Assembly: GCF_011801145.1 (NCBI RefSeq)
Contig: NZ_CP046172.1
Coordinates: 9,920,001-9,984,000, forward strand
Length of the DNA stretch: 64,000 bases
From: Nocardia arthritidis
Lineage (GTDB): Bacteria > Actinomycetota > Actinomycetes > Mycobacteriales > Mycobacteriaceae
Direction: 5' to 3'
A model generated the notes under the pieces. That model had not been told where the DNA came from, ran no database searches, and worked only from the letters and a program-made list of their open reading frames with translations. Within the stretch, counting starts at the first letter, position 1. Each line of letters begins with the position of its first letter. Position numbers and translations under genes: made by a program. This document shows, piece by piece, positions 61,942 to 64,000 of this stretch.

Positions 61942-62829
61942 TCATCGGTTCGCTCCCGTGTCGGGGCGCGGTTGGGTTCCGGGGCGCCACCATTCACGGA
62001 TTGCCGAACGGCCGCTTTGGAGGGCGGTGCCGGGCATGGGGCCGGAGCGGCGGTAGGCGATCAGGACGATGAGGATGGCGACTATGACGAGCAGGACCGA
62101 AAGGGCTACCGCCGCATCGGGATCGGCCTCGCGTTCCAGGTAGATCTCCAGCGGCAGGGTGCGGGTGCGGCCTTGCAGGCTGCCTGCGAAGGTGATGGTC
62201 GCACCGAATTCGCCGAGGGCACGGGCGAAGGACAGCACCGCGCCGGACAGCAGCGCGGGACGCAGCAGCGGGAGGGTGACCCGCCACCACACCGTCGTCG
62301 GGCGGGCGCCGAGCGTCGCGGCGATCTGCTCGTAGTGGTTACCCGCCGTGCGCATCGCGCCCTCCAGGGTCAGCACCAGAAAGGGCAGGGCGACAAACGT
62401 TTGCGCGAGTACCACGGCGGTGGTGCTGAACGCGATATGAATTCCGGCCGCCTCCAACTGTTTTCCGAGCAGCCCCTGGCGCCCGAAGGTGTACAGCAGC
62501 GCGATACCGCCGACCACCGGCGGTAATACCAAGGGCAGCAGCACCATTGCCCGCAGCAGCGGCAACCCGCGCCAGCGCGACCTGGCCAGCACCGCCGCCA
62601 TCGGCACCCCGAGCAGCACACACAGCACGGTGCTCGCGGTCGCGGTGCGCAGGCTAAGCCAGAGCGCGTCCTGTGAGGCGGTTGTGCGCACCGCGGTGAA
62701 AAAGCGCGACCATTGGACCCCGCCGGCCAGCGCCGCCAACGGCAACAGCACCAGCGCGAACCCGGCCGCCGACGGCAGCAGCAACCAGCGCGGAAGCCCG
62801 GTCCTCACCGGAAATACCCGGTCCGCCAT
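61942..62829 (-). CDS. modB: Molybdate ABC transporter permease
   Basis: A 295-residue permease with about six helices. The EAA-like loop is [38 protein letters not shown] and [17 protein letters not shown] are ModB/CysT-type segments. It would form a homodimer with ModC for molybdate (possibly tungstate) uptake. The start MADRVFP at ATG 62829 lacks a strong ribosome site. The C-terminal 40 residues are a polar tail beyond the last helix. It lies 38 bases after modA. Confidence 0.88.
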   Translation of the reverse strand: MADRVFPVRTGLPRWLLLPSAAGFALVLLPLAALAGGVQWSRFFTAVRTTASQDALWLSLRTATASTVLCVLLGVPMAAVLARSRWRGLPLLRAMVLLPLVLPPVVGGIALLYTFGRQGLLGKQLEAAGIHIAFSTTAVVLAQTFVALPFLVLTLEGAMRTAGNHYEQIAATLGARPTTVWWRVTLPLLRPALLSGAVLSFARALGEFGATITFAGSLQGRTRTLPLEIYLEREADPDAAVALSVLLVIVAILIVLIAYRRSGPMPGTALQSGRSAIREWWRPGTQPRPDTGANR

Positions 62830-62867
62830 GCGCGGGCATCGCCCCGCCGCTTCGCTCGCGTGGCCAC

Positions 62868-63632
62868 TTACGGCGCCCCGAATCCGGCTCCCTGCAGCGC
62901 CGCCCGCCCCTTCGGCCCGGTGACCAGGCCCTCGAATTCGTGTGCCAACTTCTCCTGCTTCGAATCCTTCAGCACCGCAATGGGATAGGTGTTGACCGCG
63001 GCCGCGGACTCCGGCATCGAAACGGTGGCCACCTTCGCACCCGCCGAGGTCGCGTCGGTCACGTACACCACGCCGGCATCGGCCTGGCCGGAGGTCACCT
63101 TGGTGAGCACATCCGTCACCGACTGCTCCTCGCTCACCGGTTTCAGCGCGACACCCGCCGCATCGGTGACCTTCTTGGTGGCCCGCCCGCACGGCACCGG
63201 CGCGGCGCACACCACCAGCTGCAACCCGGGTTGGGTCAGATCACGCAGTCCGGCAACGTGTTTCGGATTGCCGGGCGCGGTGACGATGGTGAGCACATTG
63301 GTGGCGAAGTTCTGGGTGGCCTCGGTGATCCGGCCGCCCTTGACCGCAGTATCCATGGTCACCGGGTCGGCGGCGGCGAAAACGTCGGCGGGCGCGCCCT
63401 GATTGATCTGCGCCGCGAGGTCGGATGAACCGGCGAAGGAGAACTGCACCTTGGCGCCGGGATGATCGGCCTCGAATTGTTTGGCCAGATCGGTGAACAC
63501 CTGCTTCAACGACGCGGCCGCATACACCGTAACGGTATCCGAGCCGGACTTACCGGAATCATCACTGCCGCAACCGGTTACCACCACCGCGGCGAGCGCG
63601 CCCGCGACCGATGCGGCGACCACCCGGTTCAT
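62868..63632 (-). CDS. modA: Molybdate-binding lipoprotein
   Basis: A 254-residue lipoprotein. The lipobox VVTGC (Cys near 20) is followed by [20 protein letters not shown], and [18 protein letters not shown], then [20 protein letters not shown], with the Ser residues that bind oxyanions in ModA. It captures molybdate outside the membrane for ModB/ModC. ATG 63632 overlaps the stop of the upstream regulator gene (ATGA), so it is translationally coupled. Two further cysteines occur mid-protein ([12 protein letters not shown]). Confidence 0.92.
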   Translation of the reverse strand: MNRVVAASVAGALAAVVVTGCGSDDSGKSGSDTVTVYAAASLKQVFTDLAKQFEADHPGAKVQFSFAGSSDLAAQINQGAPADVFAAADPVTMDTAVKGGRITEATQNFATNVLTIVTAPGNPKHVAGLRDLTQPGLQLVVCAAPVPCGRATKKVTDAAGVALKPVSEEQSVTDVLTKVTSGQADAGVVYVTDATSAGAKVATVSMPESAAAVNTYPIAVLKDSKQEKLAHEFEGLVTGPKGRAALQGAGFGAP

Positions 63633-64000
63633 TCGGCGGCCGTTTCGACCACGACGGTGGTCGCCTTCACGCTGGCCATCGCCACACTTCCGGGTTCCAG
63701 CCCCAGTTCGCGCACCGCATCGGCGCTCATCAACGACACCACTGTGAACGGTCCGCATTGCATCTCCACCTGAGCCATTACCGTGTCGGTCACCACGCGG
63801 GTGACCAAGCCGGGAAACCGATTACGCGCCGAGCTGGCGCTGCCGAGCCGAGCCCGCGGCGTCCGTGCCTGCTCGACGGCGAGGGCCGCGAGTTCTTTGC
63901 CATCGATCACCAACCGGCCGGAGGAATCCTTCGTCGCGGTGAGCGCGCCGGCATCGATCCAACGGCGCACGCTGTCGTCGCTGACGCCGAGCAGTTCGGC
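63629..64000 (-). CDS. Molybdate-linked regulator, HTH plus TOBE (partial)
   Basis: The start of the gene lies beyond the window's right edge, so only the last 123 residues are seen. They begin inside a helix-turn-helix of the excisionase/MerR-like type (ELLGVSDDSVRRWIDAGAL, with RLVIDGKELAALA) and continue with a single TOBE/Mop domain (RNRFPGLVTRVVTDTVMAQV, then SADAVRELGLEPGSVAMASV). Such HTH-Mop proteins sense molybdate or act as storage regulators of mod operons. The stop overlaps the modA start, which supports that it is the first gene of the operon. Confidence 0.85.
   Translation of the reverse strand, partial: AELLGVSDDSVRRWIDAGALTATKDSSGRLVIDGKELAALAVEQARTPRARLGSASSARNRFPGLVTRVVTDTVMAQVEMQCGPFTVVSLMSADAVRELGLEPGSVAMASVKATTVVVETAAE

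Noticed and set aside
61247..61993. A 248-residue minus-strand protein with Trp/Arg-rich repeats
   Set aside because: It is the translation of the 129-bp minisatellite; an overlapping frame on the other strand is also open, and there is no ribosome site or family match.

Overview
The window is GC-rich DNA from a mycolic-acid actinomycete, most consistent with Nocardia. The signs are an eight-gene Mce lipid importer operon, a ugpAEBC operon in the mycobacterial gene order, an LppU-type lipoprotein, a Zmp1-like M13 peptidase, a DinP (DinB2-type) polymerase close to mycobacterial Rv3056, a DUF4185 protein of the D-arabinan-hydrolase family, and a Scr1-type XRE/DUF397 pair. Genes are dense, with many ATGA/GTGA/TGATG overlaps. 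No rRNA, tRNA, CRISPR, prophage or insertion sequence was seen. Most of the window looks like ordinary chromosomal core, with a few decayed genes.

Layout. 1-4.5 kb: a 34-codon gene with its own ribosome site, operator-like palindrome and terminator; a giant FAD/Fe-S dehydrogenase; a DUF574 methyltransferase with a possible DUF397 remnant beside it. 4.5-11.9 kb: an ABC exporter behind a MerR-geometry promoter, a divergent tetR/MFS pair, an AcuI-like reductase, DinP with an unusual steric-gate residue, and a DUF1707 protein. 11.9-16.1 kb: an FAD monooxygenase and lon with an HspR-type HAIR site. 16.2-24.8 kb: an SDR, a SnoaL remnant, a PrsW pair, a DUF445-like membrane protein, a TIGR03084 protein, a structured intergenic element, an anchored protein, lhgO, an SRPBCC protein, and an RNase HI protein with a pentapeptide-repeat tail. 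24.8-34.5 kb (minus strand): yrbEA-yrbEB-mceA-F plus an Mce-associated protein, probably a trans-envelope lipid importer; its ATPase is not here. 35-42 kb: a secreted S1 protease, an MFS exporter, an LppU lipoprotein, a serine hydrolase, a P450, and an L,D-transpeptidase preceded by a CRP/GlxR-type site. 42.3-47.9 kb: ugpAEBC followed by an alginate-lyase-like lipoprotein. 48-57 kb: Zmp1, DUF397 and XRE/DUF5753 genes, an unknown protein, a frameshifted DUF4190 gene, pirin, Nudix, an MFS protein, and a secreted DUF4185 protein. 57.2-64 kb (minus strand): pxpA-pxpB-pxpC (5-oxoproline) and a molybdate system (regulator-modA-modB-modC).

How genes work together. The envelope theme is strong: Mce import, Ugp uptake of phospholipid head-group glycerophosphodiesters, L,D-transpeptidase cross-linking, a possible D-arabinan hydrolase, and a polysaccharide-lyase-like lipoprotein. 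The mod locus is unusual. ModC carries about 130 extra residues made largely of three degenerate 30-residue repeats, and the modB-modC gap holds a 129-bp minisatellite. The two repeat types differ in sequence but lie within 1.2 kb of each other.

The best leads are the stand-alone 34-aa gene, the Gln at the DinP steric gate, the ModC repeat insertion with its neighbouring minisatellite, the multibranched element at 21241-21333, the DUF4185 protein, and the single-base frameshift in the DUF4190 gene. Start codons and motif positions were worked out by eye, so single-base errors are possible for short sites. All functions are inferred from sequence resemblance recalled from known families, with no database search.
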